A stretch of DNA of 64,000 bases, taken from Scatosoma sp964504025. GTDB taxonomy: Bacteria > Bacillota > Clostridia > Christensenellales > Borkfalkiaceae. The stretch is taken from the NCBI GenBank assembly GCA_964504025.1, contig CAZDCO010000002.1:1-64000 (forward strand), written 5' to 3'. A program made the position numbers and the translations under genes. Positions 1 to 7,275 of this stretch are shown in pieces (within the stretch, counting starts at the first letter, position 1; the number at the start of each line of letters is the position of its first letter). The notes under the pieces are model-generated. The model worked only from the letters and a program-made list of their open reading frames with translations, was not told the DNA's origin and did no database searches.

Positions 1-14
1 TCCACCAAGACGGG

Positions 15-51
15 AAAATTTCGACGGCTATTTTTCGTCGAAATTTTTTTG
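15..51 (+). terminator. Intrinsic terminator of a gene upstream of the window
   Basis: Stem AATTTCGACG pairs with CGTCGAAATT around a 9-nt loop and is followed by a T run. It would end a plus-strand transcript whose gene lies before the window. The remaining bases up to the promoter near 200 are low-complexity CG-rich sequence in which I see no gene. Confidence 0.75.
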
Positions 52-199
52 TGCATTCCGCGCCTGTATTCCGCGCTACGCCTATACGCCGCTATACGCC
101 TCGCTGCGCTTGTAACCGATTTCGTTGCGTTCGCGCGTTTTTACGCCGTTCGATTTTTTACGCGCGCATAGAAAAAACATCGGACGAGGGCAAAATCGA

Positions 200-228
200 T
201 TGACCAAACCCGTTTTTCGGTATATAAT
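200..228 (+). promoter_or_regulatory. SigA-type promoter for the amino-acid ABC transporter
   Basis: TTGACC and TATAAT are separated by 17 bp. The predicted start near 235 gives a leader of about 45 nt with an AAAGGAG ribosome binding site before the ATG at 281. The leader is too short for a riboswitch. Confidence 0.8.
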
Positions 229-280
229 AGTGTGGATAAAAACGAGAACGACAAAATTCATCTCAAAGGAGAAAAACAAT

Positions 281-1087
281 ATGAAGAAATTTTTAAGAAC
301 AATGCTTGCCGGTGTGCTTGCGCTTACTTCCCTGTTTGCATTCGGAGCTTGCAACGAACCTAAGGCTATCTACGTAGACACGAACGCCTTTTTTGCGCCT
401 TTCGAGTATTATAACGGCACGAAAATCGTCGGTGTAGACGTAGATATTATGAACAAAGTGGGTGAAAAGCTCGGCAGGGAAGTCGTGTTTGAAAATACCG
501 ATTTCGACGTGATTATCGACAACGTGGCTTCCGGTAAAATGTACGATTGCGGCGCGGCAGGTATCACCATTACTCCGTCTCGCGAGGAGCAAGTTGCATT
601 CTCCAACCCGTACTACACCTCCGTACAATACGTAATTTATCCGACGAGCAAACCGTTCGCGGAAAGAACGGCTACGGACGGCACGGCGTGCATTTTCTGG
701 AGTGATTTGATGGACTTGAAGATCGGCGTACAACGCGATACGACGGGGGATATCTACGTAGGAGACGAAATGGACGGCGGCGTTTTGGACGGAACGACGG
801 GTGCGCTTACGTCGTATGATAGCGCGCAGCTTGCCGTAAATGATATAGGCTTGGGTATTGATGTCGTCGTAGTAGACGAGTTGCCTGCACAATATATTTG
901 CGATAAAAATGCAAACTACGCTTGCAAAGCGTTGTATTACGACGCGGATACGGCAACCGAAGAGCAATACGCCATTTGCGTTACTAAGGGCAACGACGAG
1001 CTGTTAAAGGCAATCAACGAAGTGCTCGCAGAACTCGGCGAGAGCGGAATCAAAACGCTCGTTTCCAAGCATTTGGGTTTGAACTGA
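281..1087 (+). CDS. Amino-acid ABC transporter substrate-binding lipoprotein
   Basis: This is a 268-residue family 3 extracellular solute-binding protein. Residues 1-23 are a lipoprotein signal peptide (MKKF start, hydrophobic core, LFAFGAC lipobox) with the lipidated cysteine at 24, so the protein should sit on the outer face of the membrane. The mature part has the family pattern, including the ITITPSREE...FSNPYY stretch of polar amino-acid binders. The start at 281 is preferred over longer in-frame options because it has AAAGGAG just upstream and gives a proper signal peptide. It is the first gene of a three-gene importer operon. The exact amino acid cannot be read from the sequence. Confidence 0.9.
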   Translation: MKKFLRTMLAGVLALTSLFAFGACNEPKAIYVDTNAFFAPFEYYNGTKIVGVDVDIMNKVGEKLGREVVFENTDFDVIIDNVASGKMYDCGAAGITITPSREEQVAFSNPYYTSVQYVIYPTSKPFAERTATDGTACIFWSDLMDLKIGVQRDTTGDIYVGDEMDGGVLDGTTGALTSYDSAQLAVNDIGLGIDVVVVDELPAQYICDKNANYACKALYYDADTATEEQYAICVTKGNDELLKAINEVLAELGESGIKTLVSKHLGLN

Positions 1088-1103
1088 TAACGAGTAACCG
1101 AAT

Positions 1104-1820
1104 ATGTTATTTTCCTTAAACGCAACTTTTTTTGAAAATCTGGCGACGATTTTCTCGTCGTCGGAATATATGAGCATGATTTTTGAGGGCTTAGGCTGCA
1201 CGCTACTCCTTTCGTTCGGCGCGGCGTTGGTCGGCTTGATTTTGGGTACGCTGGTGGCGATCGTCAAAATCTCTCCTTCTAAATCTCCTGTGGCACGTGT
1301 TTTGAACGTCGTATGCGACATGTATACCACGATTTTCCGCGGCACGCCTATGGCGTTGCAGCTGTTCATTATGGTATTCGTCGTTTTTGCTATACGCGGT
1401 TTCCCAAGAGAAATCGTGGCAATCTTGGCGTTCGGCATCAACTCCGGTGCGTACGTGTCGGAATCGATCCGCGCGGGGATCTTGTCGGTGGATAAAGGGC
1501 AAATGGAAGCAGGGCGCGCGCTCGGCTTGACCTATTCGAAAACCATGCAAAAGATTATCATTCCGCAAGCGATCAAGAACGTGATCCCTGCGATCGGTAA
1601 CGAGTTGATCGCACTCGTCAAAGAGACGTCGATCGTGTCCATGGTGGGCGGCTTGTACGATTTGACGCTCGTGGCGAAGATTTTGGGCGGTGGCGATAAA
1701 CTTGCCAACTTCTTGGCGCCCATGGTAGTCGTGGCGTTGTTCTATCTTGCCATCGTCTATTCGCTTACTTTCGTGATGAAATTGATTGAAAGGAGGTTGA
1801 GAGCCGGTGATAAGCGTTAA
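1104..1820 (+). CDS. Amino-acid ABC transporter permease
   Basis: A 238-residue inner-membrane permease of the HisM/GlnP type (BPD_transp_1). It has several hydrophobic segments and the EAA cytoplasmic loop, here EAGRALGLTYSK...IIPQA around residues 133-155, which docks on the ATPase. The N-terminal GLGCTLLLSFGAALVG segment is typical of polar amino-acid permeases. It follows the binding protein by 16 nt, and its stop overlaps the ATPase start by 14 nt, so the two are translationally coupled. With no second permease gene nearby it probably works as a homodimer. Confidence 0.9.
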   Translation: MLFSLNATFFENLATIFSSSEYMSMIFEGLGCTLLLSFGAALVGLILGTLVAIVKISPSKSPVARVLNVVCDMYTTIFRGTPMALQLFIMVFVVFAIRGFPREIVAILAFGINSGAYVSESIRAGILSVDKGQMEAGRALGLTYSKTMQKIIIPQAIKNVIPAIGNELIALVKETSIVSMVGGLYDLTLVAKILGGGDKLANFLAPMVVVALFYLAIVYSLTFVMKLIERRLRAGDKR

Positions 1821-2592
1821 AGAAATTCATAAAAAATTCGAGGGCGTGGAAGTCCTCAAAGGCGTATCGTTAGACGTTGAAAAGGGCGAAAAAGTAGTCA
1901 TTATCGGTCCGTCTGGATCGGGTAAATCGACGTTGTTGCGGTGTATGAACCTGTTGGAAACGCCCGATCGCGGCGAAGTGTGGTTGGACGGCAAGTTGTT
2001 GACGAACGTCGATCCCGCCCTGCACGAAGAGTTGACGGATAAACCGTCGATTGCGGCGTTTGCGAAAAACAACCGTATCGATTTGAACAGCGGCAGAGCA
2101 AGAATGGGTATGGTGTTTCAACACTTTAACCTGTTCAACAACCTCACCGTACTCGGCAATATGATTTTAGCCCCCGTCGAGTTGAAGTTGAAGACGAAGG
2201 AGCAAGCGATTGCCGACGCCGAAGCGTTGTTGGAGCGGATTGGACTTGCGGATAAACGGGACGTGTACCCCTCCACGCTGTCGGGCGGTCAAAAGCAACG
2301 TATCGCCATTGCGCGCGCGTTGAATATGAACCCCGAAGTGTTGTTGTTCGACGAACCGACGTCCGCGTTAGATCCCGAAATGGTCGGCGAAGTGTTGCAG
2401 TTGATGCGCGATTTGGCGAACGACGGCTTGACGATGGTGATCGTTACGCACGAAATGGGCTTTGCGCGAGAAATCGGCACGCGCGTAATCTTTATCGACG
2501 AAGGCGTGATCAAGGAAGAGAACGAACCGAACGCGTTTTTCTCGAATCCCGAAAACCCTCGTTTGCGCGAGTTTTTATCCAAAGTGTTATAA
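1807..2592 (+). CDS. Amino-acid ABC transporter ATP-binding protein
   Basis: A 261-residue GlnQ-type ATPase that powers the importer encoded just upstream. Walker A GPSGSGKST lies at residues 34-42, the LSGGQKQR signature near 158 and Walker B LLFDEP near 179, followed by a switch histidine in VTHEM. It starts at a GTG inside the permease gene, preceded by an AGGAGG-like site, and overlaps it by 14 nt. Relative to usual GlnQ proteins of about 240 residues there is extra sequence of roughly 20 residues between the first beta strands and the Q loop (about residues 63-95). The transporter operon ends at a strong terminator right after this gene. Confidence 0.92.
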   Translation: MISVKEIHKKFEGVEVLKGVSLDVEKGEKVVIIGPSGSGKSTLLRCMNLLETPDRGEVWLDGKLLTNVDPALHEELTDKPSIAAFAKNNRIDLNSGRARMGMVFQHFNLFNNLTVLGNMILAPVELKLKTKEQAIADAEALLERIGLADKRDVYPSTLSGGQKQRIAIARALNMNPEVLLFDEPTSALDPEMVGEVLQLMRDLANDGLTMVIVTHEMGFAREIGTRVIFIDEGVIKEENEPNAFFSNPENPRLREFLSKVL

Positions 2593-2607
2593 TCGAATAG
2601 AGTATAT

Positions 2608-2647
2608 AAAAAGCGGACAGCTGTGTATGAGGTGCGTCCGCTTTTTT
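2608..2647 (+). terminator. Terminator of the ABC transporter operon
   Basis: AAAAAGCGGAC pairs with GTCCGCTTTTT across a 15-nt loop. The 3' arm runs into the T tract. Confidence 0.9.
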
Positions 2648-2653
2648 ATGCGT

Positions 2654-2756
2654 AAAAGCGTTGATTTGCTACGCAATGCTTCGTCGTCGCCTCACTCACG
2701 TACTTCCGCGTACGCTCGTTCGTCGTTCCTTGCCTTGCTTGCAACTGAACGCTTTT
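2654..2756 (+). repeat. Dispersed element with terminal inverted repeats, copy 1
   Basis: About 103 bp. The left end AAAAGCGTTGATTTGC is matched by the inverted right end GCAACTGAACGCTTTT (imperfect 16-bp terminal inverted repeats, outer 9 bp perfect). The centre carries a GTAC-rich hairpin (CGTAC...GTACG). Related copies lie at 11719, 11850 (partial), 46836, 46968 (partial) and 58030. This is the most diverged full-length copy. It resembles a MITE or a structured intergenic repeat; it has no transposase. Confidence 0.8.
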
Positions 2757-2867
2757 CGTTGTGCGCAGCAAAAATACGGGCGAACAACCGCGGCGAACAA
2801 CAATAATGTTGTACTGTTCTATTTACCGTATAAAATGAGTATAGCCCAAGCCTCTCGCAATCTTTTT

Positions 2868-2963
2868 GTCATTGCGAGCGGCGGTACGCCGCGTGGCAAT
2901 CTCTTGTAGCGTTTACGGCAATGCAACGCGAGATTGCTTCGTTGTTACACTTCTCGCAATGAC
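2868..2963. repeat. GTCATTGCGAG palindromic repeat, full copy
   Basis: About 96 bp. It starts GTCATTGCGAG and ends with the inverted CTCGCAATGAC. Inside, GGCAATCTC is mirrored by GAGATTGC, so the whole unit can fold into a long hairpin. Repeats of this type are common between genes in many bacterial genomes. Related copies are at 2974, 4684, 12075, 47069 and 58143. Confidence 0.85.
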
Positions 2964-2973
2964 AAGTTGTGGT

Positions 2974-3005
2974 GTCATTGCGAACCGTCAGGCGCGGCAA
3001 TCTCC
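2974..3005. repeat. GTCATTGCGAG repeat, left half only
   Basis: GTCATTGCGAACCG through GCAATCTCC is the left arm of the same palindromic family. It sits 10 bp after the full copy and has no matching right arm. Confidence 0.65.
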
Positions 3006-3276
3006 TTTTACACTTGCCCGTCGGTACATACGCCAAAATTCGACGGTCGAAAAAGGGCGGTTTCCGTCGCTTGCGGCTACGGGCAAATGCGGTTGTCCGC
3101 ATATCCCGTTTTTCGACGACTTCGTGCAAAAAACTACGCTCTTCGCACTTTTTCGCAACGCGGCACGGTGGGGGAACGCGCTCCGTTCGTATGCGGCCGT
3201 CCGCACTTGCGGCGAAAGTACGAAAAAGAACGCCTGCGGCAACGCGCAAGCGTTCGGAAATTCGTTCCTTCGTCGT
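3006..3276. other. Intergenic stretch, no gene recognised
   Basis: Open frames here have no recognisable protein and look like chance CG-rich frames. A loose inverted pair (TCGAAAAAGGG and CCCGTTTTTCGA, about 70 bp apart) is visible. I cannot assign it a role. Confidence 0.5.
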
Positions 3277-4650
3277 CTATGCCTCTACGACGGGCAAATT
3301 TTGTAAACTGTTGTCGATTTCTCGATCGTCGGGGATATAATCGCTCATCTTTCCGTCGTGGAACTTTTCGTAACTCATCATATCGAAATATCCCGTCCCC
3401 GTCAGTCCGAACACGATCGTTTTCCGCGCGCCCGTTCTCGTGCAAGCGTTCGCCTCGTCGATCGCGACTTTGATAGCGTGCGCGCTTTCGGGTGCAGGCA
3501 AAACGCCCTCTACGCGCGCGAAAAATTCCGCCGCTTGAAAGACTTCCGTCTGCGTAACGCTACGCGCTTCCATATACCCGTCCGCGTAGAGTTTAGACAG
3601 CGTGCTCGTCATACCGTGATAGCGCAAACCGCCTGCGTGCGAGGGAGCAGGCATAAAGCCGCTGCCAAGGGTATACATTTTTGCCAACGGACACACCTTG
3701 CCCGTGTCGCAATAATCGTACGCGTACCTGCCGCGCGTCAGCGTAGGGCAGGAAGCAGGTTCGACGGCGATCATGCGGTAATGCGCTTTGCCTTGCAATT
3801 CTTCCGCCAAAAAGGGAGTGAGCAAGCCGCCTAAATTCGAGCCGCCGCCTGCGCAACCGATCAAAATATCCGCCTGCACGCCGTATTTTTCCAACGCCGT
3901 CTTGGTTTCCAACCCGATCACCGATTGGTGCAACAATACTTGGTTGAGTACGCTGCCGAGTGCGTAACGGTAACCTTCCTGTTTGCTTGCCGACTCCACC
4001 GCTTCGGAAATCGCGCAGCCGAGTGAACCGTTCGTGTTCGGGAATTCGTCCAAAATGCGCCTGCCCACGTCCGTCGTGCGCGAGGGGGAGGGGGTAACGC
4101 GCGCGCCGTAGGTGCGCATCACTTCGCGTCGAAAGGGCTTTTGCTCGTACGAGCATTTGACCATATACACTTGACAATCCAGCCCGAACCGCGCCGTTGC
4201 CATGGCGAGCGCCGTACCCCATTGCCCTGCGCCCGTTTCCGTCGTTACGCCGCGCAAACCCTGCTTTTTCGCGTAATACGCCTGTGCTGCGGCGGAGTTG
4301 AGTTTGTGCGAACCGGACGTATTGTTGCCTTCGAATTTATAATAGATATGCGCCGTCGTGTGTAACGCTTTTTCCAAACCGTACGCGCGCACGAGCGGCG
4401 ACGGACGGTACGTCTTGTAAAAATCGAGCACTTCGCGCGGAATGTCGAAATAGGGCGTGGTGTCGTCCAACTCCTGTTCGGCGAGTGCTTCGCAAAAGAT
4501 TTGCGATAATTCGTCTTTGGTGATCAGACGCTTTTTCGTCGGGTGTAACAGGGGCGCGGGCTTGTCGTGCATAAACGCGCGCACGTTCATCCACCGTTTG
4601 GGTATTTCCGATTCGTCTAAATAGATTTTATAAGGAATTTCTTTTTGCAT
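3277..4650 (-). CDS. trpB: TrpB2-like tryptophan synthase beta chain
   Basis: A 457-residue fold-type II PLP enzyme of the TrpB2 branch, which joins indole and serine to make tryptophan. The PLP lysine is K116 in NTSGSHKLNSA. E138 lies in TETGAGQWG, and the phosphate-binding loop GCAGGGSN is at 265-272. The length and the extended N-terminus (about 80 residues before the core) fit TrpB2 rather than the ~400-residue TrpB1. No trpA or other trp gene is in the window, which suggests indole salvage or a partner elsewhere. AAGGAG precedes the ATG. A Trp-specific T-box leader lies upstream and independently supports a tryptophan role. A distant alternative is a serine or threonine dehydratase-like activity. 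Confidence 0.88.
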   Translation of the reverse strand: MQKEIPYKIYLDESEIPKRWMNVRAFMHDKPAPLLHPTKKRLITKDELSQIFCEALAEQELDDTTPYFDIPREVLDFYKTYRPSPLVRAYGLEKALHTTAHIYYKFEGNNTSGSHKLNSAAAQAYYAKKQGLRGVTTETGAGQWGTALAMATARFGLDCQVYMVKCSYEQKPFRREVMRTYGARVTPSPSRTTDVGRRILDEFPNTNGSLGCAISEAVESASKQEGYRYALGSVLNQVLLHQSVIGLETKTALEKYGVQADILIGCAGGGSNLGGLLTPFLAEELQGKAHYRMIAVEPASCPTLTRGRYAYDYCDTGKVCPLAKMYTLGSGFMPAPSHAGGLRYHGMTSTLSKLYADGYMEARSVTQTEVFQAAEFFARVEGVLPAPESAHAIKVAIDEANACTRTGARKTIVFGLTGTGYFDMMSYEKFHDGKMSDYIPDDREIDNSLQNLPVVEA

Positions 4651-4683
4651 ACTTTGTTTCTCCTTGCGTTCTTCTTTTCCCTC

Positions 4684-4720
4684 GTCATTGCGAGCGGCGA
4701 TACGCCGCGTGGCAATCTCT
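4684..4720. repeat. GTCATTGCGAG repeat, left arm, inside the trpB leader
   Basis: GTCATTGCGAGCGGCG...GGCAATCTCT matches the left arm of the palindromic repeat, closest to the copy at 2868. It lies between the T-box terminator and the trpB ribosome binding site, so it is transcribed as part of the leader. Confidence 0.7.
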
Positions 4721-4821
4721 TGCCGTATCGCTTAGAGGGAAGGGGGTGTTTTCGTCCTTCTTTTTTACCGCCGCCAACGGAATATCGTTCGTTCGTTTTG
4801 CATGCCGTTTGCCTCCCGTTT

Positions 4822-5080
4822 ATAAAAATATCCCGAAGAGCGTTCGATTCACTCTTCGGGACGATCGTCGTCGTTATGCCACCCAAAAATACGGCGAACT
4901 CGCCGTGTACGCGTACCAACATACGCTTCGCCTTTTTACGGGTGCGATTCCCGTCGATTGCTACTGACGCGGGTTTTCCGCGCGTTCGTTCGCCCTCGTG
5001 AGTCCATTCGCCGCGCGCGCCGCGTTGCAATTTCACCGCCTGCAACTCTCTGTGCCGTCTTTCACGCGATTACTACTCTC
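4822..5080 (-). promoter_or_regulatory. T-box riboswitch, tryptophan specifier (UGG)
   Basis: Read on the minus strand, the leader has the T-box parts in order. AGAGAG (5046-5051) is followed by a GGCGGTGAAATTGC Stem I region. Next comes the specifier context GAA-TGG-ACTC with TGG at 5004-5006. Hairpins ACGGG/CCCGT, GCGTA/TACGC and ACGGCG/CGCCGT follow. GGGTGGCATAACG (4872-4884) fits the T-box antiterminator bulge, and a terminator CCCGAAGAG/CTCTTCGGG (4832-4860) runs into ATATTTTTAT. UUUGGG can pair with CCCGAA to form the antiterminator. Bulge TGGC pairs with a GCCA acceptor end, as bacterial tRNA-Trp has. Uncharged tRNA-Trp should permit trpB transcription. The bulge deviates from the usual TGGNACC. 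Confidence 0.8.
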
Positions 5081-5110
5081 AGTCGTCGGTTTTTCGTTCG
5101 GTTTTCTATC

Positions 5111-5139
5111 ATAATAACACTTTTTTCGATTGCAGTCAA
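5111..5139 (-). promoter_or_regulatory. Promoter of the trpB T-box transcript
   Basis: On the minus strand TTGACT (5134-5139) and TATTAT (5111-5116) are 17 bp apart. It places the T-box at the 5' end of the trpB mRNA. Confidence 0.75.
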
Positions 5140-5182
5140 GCGTACAAACGAAAAAATCGATAAAAAGTCAAGATTTTTTTCG

Positions 5183-5734
5183 TCAGAGGACGACTTCGTC
5201 GAATGCCGCGCCCGTAGCCAAGTCCTTCCAAACGAACTTTTCGCCGTCGAAGAGGATATACGAGTGGGGCGAACCGCCTTTCGGCAGGGCGATCGAGCCG
5301 CAGTTGACGTACAGCGCGCCGTTGGACAGAGCGTAATGCGCAGGGACGTGGAAATGCCCGTTGCAAAGCACGTCGCCCGTTTGCATCGGCGGCAGTTTGT
5401 CGGGATTATATAAATGCCCGTGCGTTAAAAACAGCTTGCCTTTCGGATAATCGAGTATGGCGTAGTCCGCCATGATCGGGAAATCGAGTACCATTTGATC
5501 GACTTCGCTGTCGCAGTTGCCGCGAACGCAAAGAAGGCGATCGTTCAGGGCGTTGAGGGCGGAGCATACCGTTTGCGGCGCGTAATCGTCGGGGAAGGGG
5601 TTTCTCGGACCGTGATAGAGTAAATCGCCGAGAAAGAGCAGTTTGTCGGCGTTCTCGTCGCGGAACGCGCGTAACAGTTTTTCGCACCAAAACGCCGAAC
5701 CGTGCACGTCCGACGCGATAATATATCGTTGCAT
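5183..5734 (-). CDS. YfcE/MJ0936-family metallophosphodiesterase
   Basis: A 183-residue calcineurin-like phosphoesterase, the same size as E. coli YfcE. The two-metal site is complete: D9 and H11 in DVHG, D37 in FLGDLLYHG, N73 in GNCD, H105 and H107 in THGH, and H127 and H129 in GHFH. The GPRNPFPDDY segment is typical of YfcE. It is a cytosolic phosphodiesterase; the natural substrate of the family is not settled. It lies 65 bp downstream of the MDR gene on the same strand, with a hairpin between them. Confidence 0.88.
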   Translation of the reverse strand: MQRYIIASDVHGSAFWCEKLLRAFRDENADKLLFLGDLLYHGPRNPFPDDYAPQTVCSALNALNDRLLCVRGNCDSEVDQMVLDFPIMADYAILDYPKGKLFLTHGHLYNPDKLPPMQTGDVLCNGHFHVPAHYALSNGALYVNCGSIALPKGGSPHSYILFDGEKFVWKDLATGAAFDEVVL

Positions 5735-5764
5735 ATACGTAATATCCTTTTATAATTTTTTCGC

Positions 5765-5791
5765 TATAAAGAAACGCCGCGTTCGGCGGCG
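5765..5791 (-). terminator. Possible terminator after the MDR gene
   Basis: On the minus strand CGCCGC pairs with GCGGCG around CGAAC, followed by TTTCTTT. It lies directly after the MDR stop codon. The T tract is short, so some read-through into the phosphodiesterase gene is likely. Confidence 0.5.
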
Positions 5792-5799
5792 CGCTTTCG

Positions 5800-6798
5800 T
5801 TAGAAGATGAATTTTACGACGTTCATTTCTTCGGGGAGCGTCGTACCGCCGGAGAGCATTTCCGCATAGCTTTCCATAAGTTCGGGCAACTGTTCTTCCT
5901 TAAAACTCTTATAGGGGAATTCGGAATAGTTGACCGCTTTGTTGGCAAGCAGGTTGATGGCGGCGGACACGAAATCTTTGCTTTCGGTTACGCCCTTGAT
6001 CGTAACGTTGTTTTGCAAGGCGTATTCTAAATTGACGTGCAAACTCTTGCCCGTGGGCGCGCAAAACGCCACGTACGCGCCGCGCTTTACCAAGGGGAAG
6101 AGGACGGACGGTTCGCTACGGTTGGCGTACGATAAGTATACCGCGCCGTCGGCAAATTTGCCGCCCGTAATGTCCACGACGTTTTGTTTTAACGTATCGT
6201 CGTTGGGGAAGGTATAATAGATACCGCATTTTTTCGCGCGCGCCAGGCGTTCGGCGTTGTTGTCCGCCAAGATGGGCACGGCACGGTGATAGATGAGAAT
6301 TTGGCAAAATACATTGGCGTATAAACCGCCGCCGAGTACCAAAATGTGTTGTCCCACGGAGATATGCATTTCGTCTACGACCCGTTCCGCCAAAGCAATC
6401 GCGTCGATCAGAAACGCCGCTTCGTCCGTTACGGAAGAGGGCAGGGGGTAGACGTCGTCCACGTCGGCAAGCACGAAATCGCGATAGAAACCGTCGGCGT
6501 CCTCACCTGCGGTGCGTAAGCCCGTAGGCGCGCATTCGTCTTCGGTAACGCCTGCAAGATACACTCTGTCGCCCTTTTTTACGAACGAATCGTCCTCCGC
6601 TTCGGTAACTTGCCCGATCGCGAACCGACCGGGGATAAAGGGAGCTTTCACCTTGATCGCGCCCGAATAGACGGCGACGTCCGATTCGGTAAGGAGTGCC
6701 TTCGTGATCTTGACCTTTACTTTGCCGGGGGTAAGGCGAAGATCTTGCACGTTGACGTGCTGTAAATTGTGGGGGTAAGCAAGCTGCCAAATTTTCAT
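5800..6798 (-). CDS. Zinc-type alcohol dehydrogenase-like (MDR) protein
   Basis: A 332-residue medium-chain dehydrogenase/reductase with an N-terminal GroES-like domain (about 1-130) and a Rossmann domain with VLGGGLYANVF near residue 155. The usual catalytic zinc cysteine before the first helix is replaced (ESDVAVYSG where CGTD-type sequence is expected), and the four-cysteine structural zinc lobe is absent. It is therefore probably a zinc-free MDR oxidoreductase. The substrate is unknown. A promoter and a 9-bp inverted repeat lie just upstream, divergent from rpmE. Confidence 0.75.
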   Translation of the reverse strand: MKIWQLAYPHNLQHVNVQDLRLTPGKVKVKITKALLTESDVAVYSGAIKVKAPFIPGRFAIGQVTEAEDDSFVKKGDRVYLAGVTEDECAPTGLRTAGEDADGFYRDFVLADVDDVYPLPSSVTDEAAFLIDAIALAERVVDEMHISVGQHILVLGGGLYANVFCQILIYHRAVPILADNNAERLARAKKCGIYYTFPNDDTLKQNVVDITGGKFADGAVYLSYANRSEPSVLFPLVKRGAYVAFCAPTGKSLHVNLEYALQNNVTIKGVTESKDFVSAAINLLANKAVNYSEFPYKSFKEEQLPELMESYAEMLSGGTTLPEEMNVVKFIF

Positions 6799-6863
6799 AT
6801 ACGGTCAACCTTTTCCGCTCGCCGATATTTTTTCGCAAAAGCGTTTGCGCGGCGAACAAGATA

Positions 6864-6892
6864 AGTATAACGCATTTTCATTAAATTTGCAA
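6864..6892 (-). promoter_or_regulatory. Promoter of the MDR gene
   Basis: On the minus strand TTGCAA (6887-6892) and TATACT (6864-6869) are 17 bp apart. It diverges from the rpmE promoter. Confidence 0.7.
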
Positions 6893-6908
6893 CTATTTTT
6901 TGCAAATT
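6884..6908. promoter_or_regulatory. Possible operator between divergent promoters
   Basis: AATTTGCAA (6884-6892) and TTGCAAATT (6900-6908) form a perfect 9-bp inverted repeat with a 7-nt centre. The left arm covers the -35 box of the MDR promoter, and the right arm ends 13 bp before the rpmE -35 box. The shape suits a dimeric repressor, but no regulator gene is adjacent. Confidence 0.45.
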
Positions 6909-6921
6909 CAAGTAAAAACAG

Positions 6922-6950
6922 TTGACGGAGATAAAAAAAAGCGTTATAAT
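6922..6950 (+). promoter_or_regulatory. Promoter of rpmE
   Basis: TTGACG and TATAAT with a 17-bp spacer, 43 bp before the rpmE ATG. Confidence 0.85.
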
Positions 6951-6993
6951 TGATAGGCAATTAGAAAAATACGAAATAGCGAGGTGAACATAA

Positions 6994-7197
6994 ATGAAAG
7001 CGGACATTCATCCCAAATATCACGAAGTAACGGTGACTTGTGCATGCGGCGCTACTTTCAAAACGGGCACGACGAAAGATTGCGAAGTGTTGAAAGTGGA
7101 TATTTGCAGCAACTGCCATCCCTTCTTTACGGGCAAGCAAAAGTTAGTTGATACCGGTGGACGTATCGATAAGTTCAAGAAGAGATACGGTATGTAA
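6994..7197 (+). CDS. rpmE: 50S ribosomal protein L31
   Basis: The protein has 67 residues and matches L31 along its length (MKADIHPKYHEVTVTC start, SNCHPFFTGKQK, DTGGRIDKFKKRYG end). The cysteine pairs CAC at 16-18 and CSNC near 38-41 mark the zinc-binding C+ form that is used under zinc sufficiency. AGGTG precedes the ATG. It has its own promoter and is followed by a strong terminator, so L31 can be made independently of the downstream prmC and prfA genes. Confidence 0.97.
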   Translation: MKADIHPKYHEVTVTCACGATFKTGTTKDCEVLKVDICSNCHPFFTGKQKLVDTGGRIDKFKKRYGM

Positions 7198-7209
7198 GCG
7201 GAAAAGCAG

Positions 7210-7252
7210 GGCTTTAAGACGTCGTAAGCTGTCTTAAAGCCTTATTTTCATT
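7210..7252 (+). terminator. Terminator after rpmE
   Basis: GGCTTTAAGAC pairs with GTCTTAAAGCC, followed by TTATTTTCATTTT. The next gene starts 24 bp later with no promoter visible between, so prmC-prfA may depend on read-through. Confidence 0.88.
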
Positions 7253-7275
7253 TTAGTAAGGGTTAGATAGGATAT

